From Klenkia marina (GTDB taxonomy: Bacteria; Actinomycetota; Actinomycetes; Mycobacteriales; Geodermatophilaceae), in contig NZ_FMUH01000002.1 of the NCBI RefSeq assembly GCF_900101025.1, forward strand, positions 620,001 to 684,000: 64,000 nt of DNA, in the 5' to 3' direction. The notes below the pieces were generated by a model. It saw only the letters and a list, made by a program, of their open reading frames with translations, did no database searches and was not told the DNA's origin. Made by a program: the position numbers and the translations under genes. Shown one piece after another: positions 28,896 to 37,340 of this stretch (position 1 is the first letter of the stretch; each line of letters starts with the position of its first letter).

Positions 28896-29851
28896 CAGTT
28901 CGCTCCGGAGAAGTCGGCCCGGCGGTTGACCACGTACCGGGCGAGCATGTTGACCGCGAGGGTGATGACGAACAGCACGAGGCCGGTGAAGATCAGCGTG
29001 CTGACGTCGAGCCCGGAGGACTCGGGGAACTGCAGCGCGATGTTGGCCGCGATGGTCGAGGGGTTGGACGAGCTGATCAGGTCGAAGGTGATGCCACCGG
29101 AGACCGAGAGCACGATCGCCACCGCCAGCGTCTCGCCGAGCGCGCGGCCCAGACCGAGCATGGCGCCGCCGATGACGCCCGACTTGCCGTAGGGCAGCAC
29201 CGCCATCTTGATCATCTCCCAGCGGGTCGCGCCCAGGGCCAGGGCGGCCTCGCGGTGCAGCGCCGGGGCCTGGGAGAACACCTCTCGGCTGATCGCCGAG
29301 ATGATCGGCAGGATCATGATCGCCAGCACGAGGCCGGCGGTGAGCATGGTGCGCCCGGTCACCGAGGCGGGCCCGGCGAAGAAGGGCAGGAAGCCCAGGT
29401 TGCGCTCGGCCCACGCGTAGAAGGGCACCAGCGAGGGCGCCAGCGCGGCCAGGCCCCAGAAGCCGTAGACGACGCTGGGGATCGCGGCCAGCAGGTCGAT
29501 GAGGTAGCCCAGCGTCGCGGCGATGCGCTTGGGTGCGTAGTAGGTGATGAACAGGGCGATGGCCACGCCGAGCGGCGTGGCCACGAGCAGGGCGATGACG
29601 GCGGCCAGCAGGGTGCCGAACACCAGCGGTCCGACGTAGCTCCACACGCCCTCCCCGCCGGGGACCTCGGCGGCGGGCGCGGAGATGGCGTCCAGCGACT
29701 CGGCGATCAGGAACGCGGCCACCCCGGCGAGCACGACGAGGATGAGGATGCCGGCGCCGGTGGACAGGCCGGCGAACGTGCGGTCGCCGGCGCTGCGGAC
29801 GGCGCGCGCCGGCTTGTCGGCCTTCCGGGGCTTGGTGTCGAGCGAGGTCAC
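28895..29851 (-). CDS. pstC: Phosphate ABC transporter permease PstC
   Basis: A 318-aa permease with about six to seven helices. The N-terminus is hydrophilic (MTSLDTKPRKADKPARAVR), TM1 is ILILVVLAGVAAFLIAESL. EAA loop: REAALALGATRWEMIKMAVLPYG. It pairs with PstA to form the channel. It lies 111 bp after pstS, a gap occupied by a strong hairpin that probably lowers expression relative to the binding protein. Confidence 0.97.
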   Translation of the reverse strand: MTSLDTKPRKADKPARAVRSAGDRTFAGLSTGAGILILVVLAGVAAFLIAESLDAISAPAAEVPGGEGVWSYVGPLVFGTLLAAVIALLVATPLGVAIALFITYYAPKRIAATLGYLIDLLAAIPSVVYGFWGLAALAPSLVPFYAWAERNLGFLPFFAGPASVTGRTMLTAGLVLAIMILPIISAISREVFSQAPALHREAALALGATRWEMIKMAVLPYGKSGVIGGAMLGLGRALGETLAVAIVLSVSGGITFDLISSSNPSTIAANIALQFPESSGLDVSTLIFTGLVLFVITLAVNMLARYVVNRRADFSGAN

Positions 29852-29921
29852 GGGGACTCCGAGCGTGCGGTCGAGCTGGGTGGGGTGGGGTGTGCCTGGG
29901 GCGCCGTTGCCCGGTGCGCGA

Positions 29922-29952
29922 GCGGCCCGGGCGCGGTGTGCGCCCGGGCCGC
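29922..29952 (-). terminator. Intercistronic hairpin between pstS and pstC
   Basis: GCGGCCCGGGCGC, loop GGTGT, GCGCCCGGGCCGC: a perfect 13-bp stem just after the pstS stop. It probably attenuates transcription or protects the pstS 3' end, giving an excess of binding protein over permease. Confidence 0.65.
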
Positions 29953-29962
29953 CCGCGGTGGA

Positions 29963-31075
29963 TCAGCTGCCGGAGGTGATGGCGTCGACCGCGGTCTGGG
30001 CCTGCTCGCGCAGGGAGTCCGAGATCGGGGCGCTGCCCGCGGCGTCGGCGGCGGCCTGCTGGCCGTCCTCGCTGATGACGTAGCCGAGGAAGGACTTCAC
30101 CAGGTCGGCCTGGGCGGCGTCGTCGTAGCTGACGCAGCCGATGTGGTAGCTGACGAGGACGATCGGGTACTCGTCGGCGTTGGTGGTGGTGCGGTTGATG
30201 TCGTAGGCGAAGTCGTACTCACCGCGCCCGGACTGCAGCTCCGAGCCCTCGACGACGGCCGCGGCGGCCTCGGGGGAGGGGGCGACGAACTCCTCGCCCA
30301 CGCCGATCTTGGCCACGCCCAGGTCGCCGGCCTGCGACTCGTCGGCGTAGCCGATCGCGCCCTCGCCGGCCTGGACCGCGGAGATCATGCCCGAGGTCTG
30401 GTTGGCGGCCTCGCCACCGGACAGCGGCCACTCACCGTCGGGCTCGCTGGTCCACACCGAGGGCGCAGCGGCGTTCAGGTACTGGGTGAAGTTCGTGGTG
30501 GTGCCCGAGTCGTCGGCGCGGTGCACGGGGGTGATCGTGGTGGAGGGCAGGTCGACGCCCTCGTTGTCCGCGGCGATGGCCGGGTCGTTCCACGTCGTGA
30601 TCGCACCGGTGAAGATGCCGGCCACGACCTCGGGGGAGAGGTTCAGCTCGTCGACGCCGGGGAGGTTGTAGACCACGGCGATGGCGGAGATGTAGTTCGG
30701 CAGCTCGAAGACGCCACCGGTGCCGCAGCGGGCCTCGGCCTCGGTGAGCTCGTCGTCCTTCAGCGCGGCGTCCGAGCCGGCGAAGTCGACGCCGCCGGAG
30801 ATGAACTGCTCGCGGCCGCCGCCGGACCCGACCGGGTCGTAGTTCACGGTGACGTCGGACTGGATGGAGGAGTAGCCGGCGGTCCAGCCCTGCATGGCGG
30901 CCTGCTGGCTGGAGGCGCCGGCGCCGTTGAGGGTGCCGTTCAGCTGCTCCTGGCTGGAGCCCGCGCCGGAAGAGTCGGTGGTGCCACCCTCGTTGGAGGC
31001 GCCGCAAGCGGCGAGCGCGAGGGTGCTGGCGAACGCCGCGGACAGGGTCACGGCGCGCGTCTTGGTGCTGAGCAT
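29963..31075 (-). CDS. pstS: Phosphate-binding lipoprotein PstS
   Basis: A 370-aa extracytoplasmic phosphate-binding protein. The signal peptide ends in a lipobox LALAAC with C24 as the lipidated cysteine, then a Ser/Gly linker. Ligand-binding segments NGAGASSQQAAMQGW, DPVGSGGGREQFISG, FAGSDAA and HRADDSGTTTNFTQYL match the family. The true start is the ATG at 31075; an upstream in-frame codon exists but would precede the signal peptide. A PHO box of two 11-bp units lies about 100 bp upstream, so induction under phosphate limitation is expected. Confidence 0.97.
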   Translation of the reverse strand: MLSTKTRAVTLSAAFASTLALAACGASNEGGTTDSSGAGSSQEQLNGTLNGAGASSQQAAMQGWTAGYSSIQSDVTVNYDPVGSGGGREQFISGGVDFAGSDAALKDDELTEAEARCGTGGVFELPNYISAIAVVYNLPGVDELNLSPEVVAGIFTGAITTWNDPAIAADNEGVDLPSTTITPVHRADDSGTTTNFTQYLNAAAPSVWTSEPDGEWPLSGGEAANQTSGMISAVQAGEGAIGYADESQAGDLGVAKIGVGEEFVAPSPEAAAAVVEGSELQSGRGEYDFAYDINRTTTNADEYPIVLVSYHIGCVSYDDAAQADLVKSFLGYVISEDGQQAAADAAGSAPISDSLREQAQTAVDAITSGS

Positions 31076-31143
31076 CGACTCAGGGCCTTTCGACTGGTGG
31101 TGCCCGGACGTCGGTGCCGGGCAGTGAGGTCCAACAGACGAGG

Positions 31144-31198
31144 ACGCTAAGCAGCAGAGGTGGACGGATCCGGCTCGCTCGGTGAACGCCGGGTGAAC
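31144..31198 (-). promoter_or_regulatory. PHO box and -10 of the pst operon
   Basis: Minus strand: direct repeats GTTCACCCGGC (31198-31188) and GTTCACCGAGC (31187-31177), the 11-bp units bound by PhoP/RegX3 in actinobacteria. They are followed after 27 bp by TAGCGT (31149-31144). A third unit GTTCACCTGGA lies at 31253-31243, in phase (55 bp, five units, upstream), and inside the interval after mshD's stop codon. Confidence 0.8.
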
Positions 31199-31267
31199 GG
31201 CGTCCGAGGCTTGGTGCACGGGGTGAGGTACAGGTCACGGCATCCAGGTGAACTCACCCGGTTCGGC

Positions 31268-32206
31268 TCAAGCCGGCGGGGCGGCCCGGTGCCACTGGAC
31301 GTCGACGGCGTAGCGCCTGAACCCCGACCTCTCGTACAGCGAGACGGCCGGGACGTTGTCCTCCTCGACGTAGAGGAGCACCTCCGCGAGGCCCCGTGAA
31401 CGCAGGTGCGCCAGGCCCAGGTCGGTCAGCGCCCGGCCCAGCCGCAGACCCTGCGCCTCGGGGGCGATGCCGAGCACGTACACCTCGCCGACGGGCTCGT
31501 CGCCGGTCTCGCCCGCCGGGTGCACCTTGGTCCAGTGCGAGCCCAGCAGGGTCTCGGTGCCGTCGCCGGCCACCCGCCAGGCGAGCAGGAAGCCCTGCGG
31601 GTCGAACCACGCCTCGGCCTCGCGCAGCTCGAGGTCGCGTCGGGTCATGCCGCCCTGCTCGGGGTGGTGGGCGAAGGCGGCTGCGTTCACCGCCAGCCAC
31701 GCCTGCTCGTCGACCCCGGGCCGGAACGGCCGGACGAGGACGTCGTCGGGCAGCGCGGGCCGCGGGTCGGGGTCGACGCCGGTCAGCGGCATGCGCATCT
31801 GCAGCAGCGTGCGGGCCCGGGTCCACCCGCGGGCGGCACCGAGCTCCGCGGACCCCGGCAGTTCGCCGTGCGCCCAGACCGCCAGGGGGGCATCGCCGGC
31901 CAGCTCCTCCAGCTTCGCGGCCATCGTGCCGCCGAGCCCACGCCGGCGCAGCTCGGGGTGGACGACGAACTCGGCCTGCCAGCCGTCGTCGCCGCGGTCG
32001 AGCCGGGCGTACGCGGCGGCGCCGACCGCGTGGCCGAACAGCACGTCGCGCCCGCCGTCCGGGCCGCCGTGCCGCAACCGCAGCTCGGCCTCCTCGCTGA
32101 GCGGGCGCACGCCGTCGACCTCGGCGGCGAGGGCGACCAGCTCGAGGGCGCCGGTCAACGCCGCCCCCTCGGCCCGGGGCAGCACGTCCACCGGGACAGC
32201 GGTCAT
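31268..32206 (-). CDS. mshD: Mycothiol synthase MshD
   Basis: A 312-aa protein of two GNAT acetyltransferase domains that acetylates Cys-GlcN-Ins in the last step of mycothiol synthesis. The N-terminal acetyl-CoA loop is HPELRRRGLGGTMA; the C-terminal one is IAPEAQGLRLGRALT. The linker motif NAAAFAHHPEQGGMTRRDL is characteristic of MshD. It lies between glnR and pst, as in M. tuberculosis (Rv0819). With mshA elsewhere in the window, it shows the organism makes mycothiol. Confidence 0.95.
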   Translation of the reverse strand: MTAVPVDVLPRAEGAALTGALELVALAAEVDGVRPLSEEAELRLRHGGPDGGRDVLFGHAVGAAAYARLDRGDDGWQAEFVVHPELRRRGLGGTMAAKLEELAGDAPLAVWAHGELPGSAELGAARGWTRARTLLQMRMPLTGVDPDPRPALPDDVLVRPFRPGVDEQAWLAVNAAAFAHHPEQGGMTRRDLELREAEAWFDPQGFLLAWRVAGDGTETLLGSHWTKVHPAGETGDEPVGEVYVLGIAPEAQGLRLGRALTDLGLAHLRSRGLAEVLLYVEEDNVPAVSLYERSGFRRYAVDVQWHRAAPPA

Positions 32207-32238
32207 GCGGTCCGGGAGCGGGTCGTGCCGGTGCTCGG

Positions 32239-32973
32239 TCAGGGGACGGCCGGGGTGTCGGCGGTCTCGGCGGCGGAGCTCGCAGTGGCGTCGGCGACCT
32301 GCTGGTCGAGCTTGTAGCCCACGTTGCGCACGGTGCCGATCAGGGCCTCGTGCTCGGTGCCGAGCTTGGCGCGCAGCCGGCGGACGTGGACGTCGACGGT
32401 GCGGGTGCCGCCGAAGTAGTCGTAGCCCCAGATCTCCTGCAGCAGCTGGGCGCGGGAGAAGACCCGGCCGGGGTGCTGGGCCAGGTACTTGAGGAGCTCG
32501 AACTCCTTGTAGGTGAGGTCGAGCGGGCGCCCGCGCAGCTTCGCGGAGTAGCTGTGCTCGTCGATGACCAGCTCACCGGCCTTGGTGACCCCGCCCTCGT
32601 CGGCGGCGCTCGGGGTGCTCGCCGCGGTGCGGCGGGCGGTGGCCCACTTGAGGCGGGCGTCGACCTCGGCCGGGCCGGCGGTGTCGAGCACGACGTCGTC
32701 GACGCCCCAGTCGGCCGACAGGGCGACCAGGCCGCCCTCGGACAGCACGGCGACGAGCGAGGCGGCCACCCCGGTGCTGGCCAGCAGGCCGCACAGGGTG
32801 CGGGCGCGCACCAGGTCGTGGCGGGCGTCGACCAGGACCACGTCGCCGGCGTCGCCGTCGAGGAGGCTGGACAGCTCGGGGGCGACGACGCGCACCTGGT
32901 GGGGCAGCAGACCGAGGGCGGGCAGCACCTCGGTGGTCGCCTGACGGGCCGAAGTCATGAGCACGAGCCGCAT
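32239..32973 (-). CDS. glnR: Nitrogen regulator GlnR (atypical OmpR-type)
   Basis: A 244-aa regulator of nitrogen assimilation genes. The receiver-like domain keeps D49 in [10 protein letters not shown] but lacks the usual acidic triad, as in known GlnR proteins, which work as unphosphorylated dimers. The output domain has [40 protein letters not shown] and [12 protein letters not shown], near-identical to Streptomyces GlnR. ATG follows GGAGAC. It precedes mshD, as in M. tuberculosis, and is divergent from a hydrolase gene 58 bp away. Confidence 0.95.
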   Translation of the reverse strand: MRLVLMTSARQATTEVLPALGLLPHQVRVVAPELSSLLDGDAGDVVLVDARHDLVRARTLCGLLASTGVAASLVAVLSEGGLVALSADWGVDDVVLDTAGPAEVDARLKWATARRTAASTPSAADEGGVTKAGELVIDEHSYSAKLRGRPLDLTYKEFELLKYLAQHPGRVFSRAQLLQEIWGYDYFGGTRTVDVHVRRLRAKLGTEHEALIGTVRNVGYKLDQQVADATASSAAETADTPAVP

Positions 32974-33031
32974 GCGGTCTCCTCGCGGGTCCGTCGACGT
33001 CGGTGTCGGGTGAACCGGCAGGATATCGGAC

Positions 33032-33889
33032 GTGCGGCGAGGTGTGACCCCGGCGATACCCCGACGTGACGTGACGGTGACCACCGACGACGGGGTGGCG
33101 CTGCACGGCATCGTGGTGCCGGCCGGTCCCGGCGTCCCGGCGCGCCCGGGTGGACGGCCCGTGACGTTCGTGCTCGCGCACGGCTTCACCAACTCCACCG
33201 CCCGGGCCCCCTTCCTGCGGCTGGCCGGGTACCTGAGCCGGTTCGGCGAGGTGCGCGGGCTGGACTTCCGCGGGCACGGCCGCTCGGGCGGTGCGTCGGG
33301 TGCGGGCGGGGACGCCGAACTGCTCGACGTGGACGCCGCCGTGCGCGCCGCCCGGGCCGACGGGGCCACCAGGGTCGTCACGGTGGGGCTGTCGATGGGC
33401 GGGGGTGCGGTGCTGCGCCAGGCGGCGATCGGCGACCACCGGCCCGACGCGGTGGTCGCCGTCAGCGCCGTCTCCCGCTGGTTCGTGCGCGACACCCCGC
33501 CCATGCGCCGGGTGCACTGGTTGCTGGAGACGGCCACCGGGCGGCGGCTGGGTGCACGGGTGATGGGCGTGCGCCTGGCCCCGCCGTGGCCGGCGAACCC
33601 GGCCGCGCCGGTGCAGGTGGTGAGCGGGATCGCGCCCACCCCGCTGCTGCTGGTGCACGGCGACCGCGACGCCTACTTCCCGCTCGAGCACGCCCGCACC
33701 CTCGCCCGGGCCGCGGGCCCGGCGGCCACGGTGTGGGTGGTGCCGGGCATGGGCCACGCGGAGAACGGCATGAGCGGCCCGCTGGCCGAGCGCATCGGCC
33801 GCTGGGCGCGGGAGGCGGTCGGTCGCGAGCCGCTCTGCGAGCATGGCGCGGTGACCGCACCCACCGCCGACGCGCACCCGGCTCCGTGA
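33032..33889 (+). CDS. Alpha/beta hydrolase
   Basis: A 285-aa serine hydrolase. The oxyanion motif is HGFTNS, the acidic-turn motif [12 protein letters not shown], and the nucleophile elbow is [10 protein letters not shown] with the serine central. The probable acid is in HGDRDAYFP and the histidine in GMGHAENG. The GTG start at 33032 lies 58 bp from the divergent glnR start. Its stop overlaps the start of the next membrane protein gene (GTGA). Substrate unknown. Confidence 0.85.
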   Translation: MRRGVTPAIPRRDVTVTTDDGVALHGIVVPAGPGVPARPGGRPVTFVLAHGFTNSTARAPFLRLAGYLSRFGEVRGLDFRGHGRSGGASGAGGDAELLDVDAAVRAARADGATRVVTVGLSMGGGAVLRQAAIGDHRPDAVVAVSAVSRWFVRDTPPMRRVHWLLETATGRRLGARVMGVRLAPPWPANPAAPVQVVSGIAPTPLLLVHGDRDAYFPLEHARTLARAAGPAATVWVVPGMGHAENGMSGPLAERIGRWAREAVGREPLCEHGAVTAPTADAHPAP

Positions 33890-34707
33890 GCCACGCGACG
33901 CTGGAGGCCGAGCTGCCGCGCACGGCCCACCACGTACCGGCGGCCGGCGCGGCCCTCGTGGGCACCGGGTTGCTGGTCGGCCTGCCGGCGGTCCTCGGCG
34001 ACACCGGTCGGCTGGCCGCCGTCGTCGCGCTCCAGGTCGCGCTGGTCGCGGCGTGGGTGCTGGCCACCGGCATCCGCGGCTTCGTCGGGTCGCTGGGCAT
34101 CGGGGTCCTGGCCGCGGCGGGGGCCGACCTGCTGATGGGGCTGCCCGAGCGTCCCGACCTCGGCCTCCTGCTGCTGGTGCTGGGCCCGGGCTTCCTGCTG
34201 TCGGTGGTGCACCAGATGGCCCGCCCCGCCCCGCGGCGCTACCTCGTGGCCTCCCTGGCCGGCGTCCTGCTGCTGGTGTGCGCGGTGGTGGCGCTGTCGG
34301 TGCTGCTCGCCCTCGGACGCACGCCCGAGGGCCCGCGGCTGGCCACCACGGCGGTGCTCGTGGTGGGTGCCGCCCTGGTCGTGGGCCACCTGGTCGACCT
34401 CGCCCTGCCCCGTCCGGCCCTCGCCCCGGGGGTGCCCCGCGGGCTGCCGGGCCTGGTGCTCGCCGTCCTCGCGGGGGTGGGGGTGGCCCTGCTGCGCCGC
34501 CAGCCCGGTGACCTGCTCGACGCGTTGTCGGCGGCCACCTACGGGGCCGCGATCGCCGCGGTGGCCGTGCTGGTCGCCGTCGGCGCCTCCTACGTGGTCG
34601 CCGAGCGGCCGCAGCGCGGGTGGGCGCTGCCGCTGGTGCAGGCCGTGCTGCCGTTCGCCGCCGCCGCGCCCGTGGCGTTCTTCCTGGCGCTGCAGACCAG
34701 CCTGTAG
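33886..34707 (+). CDS. Polytopic membrane protein, unknown function
   Basis: A 273-aa protein with about eight hydrophobic helices (for example VALQVALVAAWVLATGIRGF, GLLLLVLGPGFLLSVVHQMA, LVQAVLPFAAAAPVAFFLAL). Soluble loops are short. I recognise no family signature. The start is the GTG overlapping the hydrolase stop, so the two are translationally coupled. It is followed 19 bp later by lmeA, which suggests an envelope role, but this is only context. Confidence 0.75.
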   Translation: MSHATLEAELPRTAHHVPAAGAALVGTGLLVGLPAVLGDTGRLAAVVALQVALVAAWVLATGIRGFVGSLGIGVLAAAGADLLMGLPERPDLGLLLLVLGPGFLLSVVHQMARPAPRRYLVASLAGVLLLVCAVVALSVLLALGRTPEGPRLATTAVLVVGAALVVGHLVDLALPRPALAPGVPRGLPGLVLAVLAGVGVALLRRQPGDLLDALSAATYGAAIAAVAVLVAVGASYVVAERPQRGWALPLVQAVLPFAAAAPVAFFLALQTSL

Positions 34708-34726
34708 CCCTGGGAGAGTGGGCCCG

Positions 34727-35413
34727 GTGAAGGGTCTGCTGATCACCGTCCTCGTGCTGCTCGGGTTGCTCGTGGCCGCCGACCGCGTCGCGGTGGTCGT
34801 CGCCGAGGACCAGGTCGCGGCGCAGGTGGCGCAGCAGGGCGGGCTGGCGGGCGAGCCCGACGTCGACATCACCGGGTTCCCGTTCCTCACCCAGGCCGTG
34901 GCCGGCCGCTACGACGACGTGCGCATCTCGCTGACCGCCGACGAGCTGGGCCAGCCGGCCGGCACCGGTGCCGACGTCTCGCTGCGGGGCGTGCAGCTGC
35001 CGCTGTCCGACGTCCTCGGTGGCCGGGTGCAGCAGCTGCCGGTCGAGCGCGTGGACGGGCAGGCCTCGGTGCCCCTCGACCTGCTCGCCGCGCAGCTGGG
35101 CGGGGACACGACCCTGACCCGCGAGGGCGACGGGCTGCGCATCACCAAGACCGTCGAGGTGCTCGGGCAGACGGTCCCGCTCACCGCGACCGGCACCGTG
35201 ACGCTCGACGGCCAGGACCTCGTGGTCGACGTCTCCTCCGCCGCCGGGGCCGGCATCGACGTGCCCGACGTCGTGGTGGAGCAGGCGCAGGACCTGCTGG
35301 ACTTCCGGTACGCGCTGCCCGCGCTGCCCTTCGGTCTGCAGGTCACCGGTCTGCAGGTCACCGACGGCGGCGTGGACGTGACCGTGGCGGCCACCGACGT
35401 CGTCCTGCAGTAG
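34727..35413 (+). CDS. lmeA: DUF2993 / LmeA-like envelope protein
   Basis: A 228-aa secreted or membrane-tethered protein. The N-terminus MKGLLITVLVLLGLLVAADR is a signal anchor, followed by the DUF2993 fold (DVDITGFPFLTQAVAGRYDD, LRGVQLPLSDVLGG, VDVTVAATDV). In mycobacteria the syntenic Rv0817c product LmeA binds phosphatidylinositol lipids and supports lipomannan elongation. GTG at 34727 is 10 bp after GGGAG. It lies between a membrane protein and a thioredoxin-like gene, matching the Rv0816c-Rv0818 neighbourhood. Confidence 0.85.
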   Translation: MKGLLITVLVLLGLLVAADRVAVVVAEDQVAAQVAQQGGLAGEPDVDITGFPFLTQAVAGRYDDVRISLTADELGQPAGTGADVSLRGVQLPLSDVLGGRVQQLPVERVDGQASVPLDLLAAQLGGDTTLTREGDGLRITKTVEVLGQTVPLTATGTVTLDGQDLVVDVSSAAGAGIDVPDVVVEQAQDLLDFRYALPALPFGLQVTGLQVTDGGVDVTVAATDVVLQ

Positions 35414-35436
35414 CGGGAATCCGCACCGTCCCGGTC

Positions 35437-35892
35437 GTGTTGGGTCCTCTCGTGGACGCGACCGGTGCGCTCGTGCTCGGCCTGGCGCTGCTCGTCGCAG
35501 GGGTGGCCGCCTGGTGGCTGCGCACCCGCAGCGGTGCGGTACGGACGACGGGAGCAGGCGTGAGCGAGCTCGAGGTGCTGCGTTCCCTGGGCGTGCGGCC
35601 CGAGGACGCCGACCTGACGGTGGTCCAGTTCGCCACCGCGTTCTGCGCGCCGTGCCGGGCCACGAAGGCCCGCCTGGAGCAGCTGCGGACCAGCCACCCG
35701 GGGCTCGCCGCCGTCCACGTCGACGCCGAGAGCCAGCTCGAGGCCGTGCGGGCGCTGGACGTCCGGCGCACCCCGACGCTGTTCTACCTCGACCGCAGCG
35801 GTGCCCTGCTGGGGCGCAGCAGCGGCGCTCCCCGGCCCGACGAGCTGCGCGCCCTGGTGGCCGCGCACGCCCCGGCGACGGGGGCCGTGTGA
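35437..35892 (+). CDS. thiX: Membrane-anchored thioredoxin-like protein (ThiX type)
   Basis: A 151-aa protein. TM helix at the N-terminus (GALVLGLALLVAGVAAWWL), then a thioredoxin fold with active site FCAPCRATKARL and the cis-proline region VRRTPTLFYLDRSGALLG. The C-x-x-C is intact. It is probably a redox protein at the membrane, possibly a sulfur carrier for the sulfurtransferase downstream. It matches M. tuberculosis thiX (Rv0816c) in position. The start (GTG 35437) lacks a good ribosome site; a GTG at 35452 is possible. Confidence 0.85.
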   Translation: MLGPLVDATGALVLGLALLVAGVAAWWLRTRSGAVRTTGAGVSELEVLRSLGVRPEDADLTVVQFATAFCAPCRATKARLEQLRTSHPGLAAVHVDAESQLEAVRALDVRRTPTLFYLDRSGALLGRSSGAPRPDELRALVAAHAPATGAV

Positions 35893-35902
35893 TGGGTGTT
35901 GC

Positions 35903-35908
35903 TACCCT
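35903..35908 (+). promoter_or_regulatory. -10 hexamer for leaderless leader-peptide mRNA
   Basis: TACCCT followed by 7 bases and the GTG of the cysteine-rich leader peptide at 35916. This would make the attenuator operon independently transcribed from thiX. Confidence 0.55.
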
Positions 35909-35915
35909 CCCCGCC

Positions 35916-35999
35916 GTGGGCACCCTGCTGACTCAGCGACGCACAGTCGACCTGTGCCGTCTGGGCAGCTGCCTGTGTCGGTCCTCCCTCCGAGGCTGA
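35916..35999 (+). CDS. Cysteine-rich leader peptide (attenuator uORF), 27 aa
   Basis: A 27-codon frame starting MGTLLTQRRTVDLCRLGSCL with a third cysteine two residues later and ending SSLRG. The LxxRRxVDLCR pattern belongs to the short leader peptides found before sulfur genes in actinobacteria. In mycobacteria a polycysteine uORF before the same DUF4395-CysA-SseC set senses cysteine through ribosome stalling. The start codon coincides with a leaderless transcript start. The DUF4395 start lies 47 bp after the stop. Confidence 0.8.
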   Translation: MGTLLTQRRTVDLCRLGSCLCRSSLRG

Positions 36000-36046
36000 C
36001 TCCCCGCCTCGACGCGCCCTCACCCGCCGTCGGAAGGCCCCACCCC

Positions 36047-36478
36047 GTGACACCCGCTCGTCAGGTCGACGTCCGTGGCCCGCGCTTCGGCGCCTGGATC
36101 ACCACGGTCGTCCTGGCCGTCGTCCTGCTCACCGGCAGCGGCTGGCTGCTCGCCGTCCAGGCGGTGGTCTTCGCCGTCGGTGCGTTCGCCGGTCTGCGGT
36201 ACGCCCCCTACGGGGTGCTGTTCCGCGTGCTGGTGGCCCCCCGGCTGGGCCCGGCCACCGAGCGGGAGGACGAGGCGCCGCCCCGGTTCGCCCAGCTCGT
36301 CGGGTTCGGCCTCGCCCTCGTCGGCACCCTCGGCTACCTGGCCGGCGCACCGCTCGTCGGTGCCGTCGCGACCGGGTTGGCCCTGGTGGCCGCACTGCTC
36401 AACGCGGCCGCGGGCTTCTGCCTCGGCTGCGAGCTCTACCTGCTCGCCCGGCGGGCCCGCCCCGCCGTCCGTCCCTGA
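36047..36478 (+). CDS. DUF4395 membrane protein of the sulfurtransferase operon
   Basis: A 143-aa protein with about four helices (TTVVLAVVLLTGSGWLLAVQ, LVGFGLALVGTLGYLAGAPL). It carries a conserved C-terminal motif GFCLGCELYLLARR whose cysteines suggest a sulfur-handling or transport role. The start is the GTG at 36047; GGAAGG lies upstream. It stands between the cysteine-rich leader and the sulfurtransferase gene, the same order as in mycobacteria. Reaction unknown; import of a sulfur compound or anchoring of ThiX-like proteins would fit. Confidence 0.85.
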   Translation: MTPARQVDVRGPRFGAWITTVVLAVVLLTGSGWLLAVQAVVFAVGAFAGLRYAPYGVLFRVLVAPRLGPATEREDEAPPRFAQLVGFGLALVGTLGYLAGAPLVGAVATGLALVAALLNAAAGFCLGCELYLLARRARPAVRP

Positions 36479-36504
36479 ACCCCCATCCCGCAGGAGGAAC
36501 CACC

Positions 36505-37338
36505 ATGAGCCGCTCCGACGTGCTCGTCAGCGCCGAGTGGGCCCAGGAGCACCTGGGTGACGCCGGCCTGGTCTTCGTCGAGGTCGACGAGGACACCAGC
36601 GCCTACGACAAGGGCCACCTCGAGGGTGCCGTGAAGTTGGACTGGAAGACCGACCTCCAGGACCCGCTGCGCCGCGACTTCGTGGACAAGGAGCAGTTCG
36701 AGGCCCTGCTGTCGGCCAAGGGCATCTCGAACGACGACACCGTCGTGCTCTACGGCGGCAACAACAACTGGTTCGCCGCCTACGCCTACTGGTACTTCAA
36801 GCTCTACGGCCACGACGCCGTGAAGCTGGTCGACGGCGGCCGCAAGAAGTGGGAGCTCGACAGCCGCCCGCTGTCCGACGCCGAGGTGACCCGTCCGGCC
36901 ACGCAGTACACCGCGCAGGAGCCCGACACCTCGATCCGCGCGTTCCGCGACGAGGTCGTGGCCGCGATCGACACCAAGAACCTGGTCGACGTGCGCAGCC
37001 CCGACGAGTTCGCCGGCAAGCTGGTCGCCCCCGCCCACCTGCCGCAGGAGGGTGCGCAGCGCCCCGGCCACATCCCCTCGGCCGTGAACGTGCCGTGGAG
37101 CAAGGCCGCGAACGAGGACGGCACCTTCAAGAGCGACGAGGAGCTGGCCGCGCTCTACGCCGACGCCGGCTTCGACGGCTCGAAGGAGACCATCGCCTAC
37201 TGCCGCATCGGCGAGCGCTCCAGCCACACCTGGTTCGTGCTCAAGGAGCTGCTGGGCCACGAGAACGTCAAGAACTACGACGGGTCGTGGACCGAGTACG
37301 GCTCGCTCGTCGGCGTCCCGATCGCCAAGGGCGCCTGA
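36505..37338 (+). CDS. Thiosulfate sulfurtransferase (rhodanese, CysA2/3 type)
   Basis: A 277-aa protein of two rhodanese domains. The catalytic loop is AYCRIGERSSHTWF with C233 forming the persulfide. HLEGAVKLDWKTDL is in the inactive N-terminal domain and DVRSPDEFAGKL in the C-terminal domain. It transfers sulfur from thiosulfate (or 3-mercaptopyruvate) to a thiol acceptor. ATG with GCAGGAGG site. The gene is followed 2 bp later by sseC, a fixed partner. Despite the mycobacterial symbol cysA, it is not the sulfate ABC ATPase. Confidence 0.95.
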   Translation: MSRSDVLVSAEWAQEHLGDAGLVFVEVDEDTSAYDKGHLEGAVKLDWKTDLQDPLRRDFVDKEQFEALLSAKGISNDDTVVLYGGNNNWFAAYAYWYFKLYGHDAVKLVDGGRKKWELDSRPLSDAEVTRPATQYTAQEPDTSIRAFRDEVVAAIDTKNLVDVRSPDEFAGKLVAPAHLPQEGAQRPGHIPSAVNVPWSKAANEDGTFKSDEELAALYADAGFDGSKETIAYCRIGERSSHTWFVLKELLGHENVKNYDGSWTEYGSLVGVPIAKGA

Positions 37339-37340
37339 CC

